The notes beneath the pieces were generated by a model that saw only the letters and a list, made by a program, of their open reading frames with translations, did not search any database and was not told the origin of the DNA. Positions 5,741 through 5,973 of a stretch of DNA of 5,973 nucleotides are shown here, piece by piece. The stretch is from positions 1 through 5,973 of the forward strand of contig QMUP01000057.1 of assembly GCA_003660635.1 (NCBI GenBank), given 5' to 3'. Within the stretch, counting starts at the first letter, position 1. Each line of letters starts with the position of its first letter. This stretch comes from Candidatus Wolframiiraptor sp. Lineage in GTDB: Archaea > Thermoproteota > Nitrososphaeria_A > Caldarchaeales > Wolframiiraptoraceae. A program made the position numbers and the translations under genes.

Positions 5741-5973
5741 GTGCCAAAGATCCTGATAGGATGTGGTGGATGGCAGTATTTCTCAATACCAGGCCTGGAT
5801 CCCTTAAGGGCATATTCTCTGGCCTTTAATTTCGTCGAGGTCAACTCCACCTTTTATTCTATTCCTGATCTCCGATTGGTTCGATCATGGCGCCTCAGAG
5901 TTCCAAGGAATTTTGAGTTCTCAGTTAAAGCGAATAGGATTATAACCCATGTGGAGAAATTGAAGCCTTGTGA
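5741..5973 (+). CDS. Second DUF72 (YecE-like) protein, 3' partial
   Basis: The frame from GTG 5741 stays open to the window end (77 full codons) and encodes the N-terminal part of another DUF72 protein. It opens VPKILIGCGGWQYFSIPG, then LAFNFVEVNSTFYSIP (27-42), RVPRNFEFSVKANRIITH (53-70) and VEKLKP. These blocks align one for one with the neighbouring paralogue: GCGGW against GTSGW, FVEVNSTFYSIP against AVEIDSTFYSYP, FEFSVKANRIITH against FTFAAKIPSLITH. It is therefore a divergent paralogue, with Cys-Gly in place of Thr-Ser in the first motif and a shorter segment between the first two blocks. An in-frame TTG at 5735 is an alternative start, adding two residues; the nearest upstream in-frame stop is the TAA at 5687-5689. 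Whether it also carries a C-terminal zinc finger cannot be seen. Most of the domain lies beyond the window. Confidence 0.88.
   Translation, partial: MPKILIGCGGWQYFSIPGLDPLRAYSLAFNFVEVNSTFYSIPDLRLVRSWRLRVPRNFEFSVKANRIITHVEKLKPC

Noticed and set aside
5727..5756. ATG at 5727 as start of the right-end gene
   Set aside because: This frame stops after nine codons at the TGA of 5754-5756; the DUF72 frame begins at GTG 5741 or TTG 5735.

Overview
The window looks like chromosomal DNA from an archaeon. It carries an archaeal/eukaryotic-type ribosomal protein S19e, the RNase P subunit Rpp21 (Rnp4) and the SPOUT methyltransferase Nep1. TTG start codons are frequent and GGAGG/GGTGAT-type ribosome binding sites are present. 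Heavy AGG/AGA and ATA codon use and the protein types suggest a thermophile, perhaps of the TACK group, but the lineage cannot be fixed from this sequence. Genes are packed tightly: the longest non-coding stretch is 94 bases. No RNA gene, CRISPR array or mobile element is visible.

Left third (1-2923, + strand): the end of an ABC importer operon of the BmpA/NupOPQ type (nucleoside or related solute uptake). It holds the C-terminal half of the double-domain ATPase, cut by the window edge, then two membrane permeases. The genes are joined by a 6-base gap and an ATGA overlap. A substrate-binding lipoprotein gene is not in the window and would be expected upstream.

Middle (2920-4470): a ribosome and RNA-processing cluster. 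On the minus strand rnp4 and then rps19e form a two-gene unit whose end runs into the end of the transporter operon, with the two stop codons overlapping. Diverging from rnp4 on the + strand is nep1. The 59-base spacer between them holds a palindromic TTTAAA almost exactly midway between the two TTG starts, together with a second TATA-like element facing the other way. Yeast Nep1 is genetically tied to assembly of Rps19 into the small subunit, so the nep1/rps19e neighbourhood is functionally suggestive.

Right third (4477-5973): two DUF72 (YecE-like) proteins transcribed away from each other. The minus-strand copy is full length and ends in a SWIM-like zinc finger. The + strand copy is cut by the window end. 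This part is visibly more A+T-rich than the rest. DUF72 has no firmly established function, so this pair and the SWIM fusion are the least explained content here.
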